From: Chlorobiaceae bacterium
GTDB lineage: Bacteria; Bacteroidota; Chlorobiia; Chlorobiales; Chlorobiaceae
Direction: 5' to 3'
Assembly: GCA_013334335.1 (NCBI GenBank)
Contig: JAAXXR010000013.1
Coordinates: 1-43,528, forward strand
DNA: 43,528 nucleotides
The notes below the pieces were generated by a model. It was given only the letters and a program-made list of their open reading frames with translations, was not told where the DNA came from and ran no database searches. Shown here piece by piece: positions 43,120-43,528 of this stretch. The position numbers and the translations under genes are program-made. Within the stretch, counting starts at the first letter, position 1; each line of letters opens with the position of its first letter.

Positions 43120-43528
43120 ATGAAGAAAAGTCAGGAAGAGCGCGTCTCCTCCGTTACGAAAATGAGCCTCCAGTTCCTTGCCGAAGCCATCGGCCAATGC
43201 CCGGCCGGACTGGAAAAGAGCATGAACCGGGACATCGCCTACGCCGTCGTCGGATTCGAGTACGGAGCCGTGCAGAGTGCCGCTTATGTGGCCGGACTGG
43301 AAGAAGATGCCTCCTCTGGAATCGCGGAAGAGGTCATGTGCCGGATCAACGGCATGACCAGCGAGATGGTCTCAAAGTTCCTTTCCGTGATGCCGACCCT
43401 CGTCGAGAAAGCGTATCCTCCTATCGCCATCGGCGGCAGGGCGATTATCAGCTTCTACAATTCGACCACCGACGAGGACAAGTTGACTGCCGCGTCTTCA
43501 CTTCGGGAAGTCCTGCGACAGATCGACG
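43120..43528 (+). CDS. Hypothetical protein, truncated by the window edge
   Basis: An open frame of at least 136 codons beginning MKKSQEERVSS and still open at the last base. The protein is soluble and mainly helical, with a Gly/Ala-rich middle (GFEYGAVQSAAYVAG) and IAIGGRAIISFYNSTTDEDK later. I do not recognise a family. The ATG at 43120 has only a weak ribosome site (AAAGAG). Codon choice resembles that of its neighbours. Confidence 0.7.
   Translation, partial: MKKSQEERVSSVTKMSLQFLAEAIGQCPAGLEKSMNRDIAYAVVGFEYGAVQSAAYVAGLEEDASSGIAEEVMCRINGMTSEMVSKFLSVMPTLVEKAYPPIAIGGRAIISFYNSTTDEDKLTAASSLREVLRQID

Overview
The window looks like chromosomal DNA of a moderately GC-rich Gram-negative anaerobe. 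My best guess is a green sulfur bacterium (Chlorobiota: Chlorobium, Chlorobaculum or Prosthecochloris). This rests on the gene mix and overall feel: a KimA-like permease beside a KinB/NtrC pair, MgtA, RNase R, a class II photolyase, C3/C4 carboxyltransferases, malic enzyme and a multiheme cytochrome operon. No photosynthesis gene or rRNA is present to prove it. I see no tRNA, rRNA, CRISPR array, insertion sequence or phage gene.

Left part (1-10.3 kb, accessory, loosely packed). A sigma-54 activator with a degenerate receiver, a double-GAF protein and a pair of family 2 glycosyltransferases are each preceded by a close -24/-12 (sigma-54) promoter match. Next comes an ECF sigma factor with a three-helix membrane partner, flanked by two related secreted DUF1566 proteins.

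Redox and signalling part (10.5-20.5 kb). A DUF4405-like membrane protein, an OmpR-type regulator, its kinase, a small b-type cytochrome and a membrane-anchored cytochrome with 14 CxxCH motifs lie head to tail. On the other strand an NtrC-type regulator, an APC-superfamily transporter and a KinB-like kinase form a second signalling unit. Two 13-bp palindromes upstream of the transporter are probable activator sites.

Middle (20.7-34.4 kb). An MgtA-type Mg2+ ATPase is followed by a 530-base gene-free stretch. That stretch holds a strong sigma-54 promoter and three RNA hairpins in front of a nucleotidyltransferase-fold gene; it is the best candidate for something new. RNase R follows, then (minus strand) a six-helix hybrid kinase, a glutamine amidotransferase and a class II photolyase, then an FMN reductase and an orphan OmpR-type regulator.

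Right part (34.6-43.5 kb, central carbon). A minus-strand operon encodes 5S-type and 12S-type carboxyltransferases, a small conserved protein and a biotin carrier. Together these are the parts list of a transcarboxylase (or of the soluble part of a biotin decarboxylase). The 5S gene has no ordinary start codon. An MFS exporter, a small membrane protein, a rhodanese, malic enzyme and a truncated hypothetical gene complete the window.
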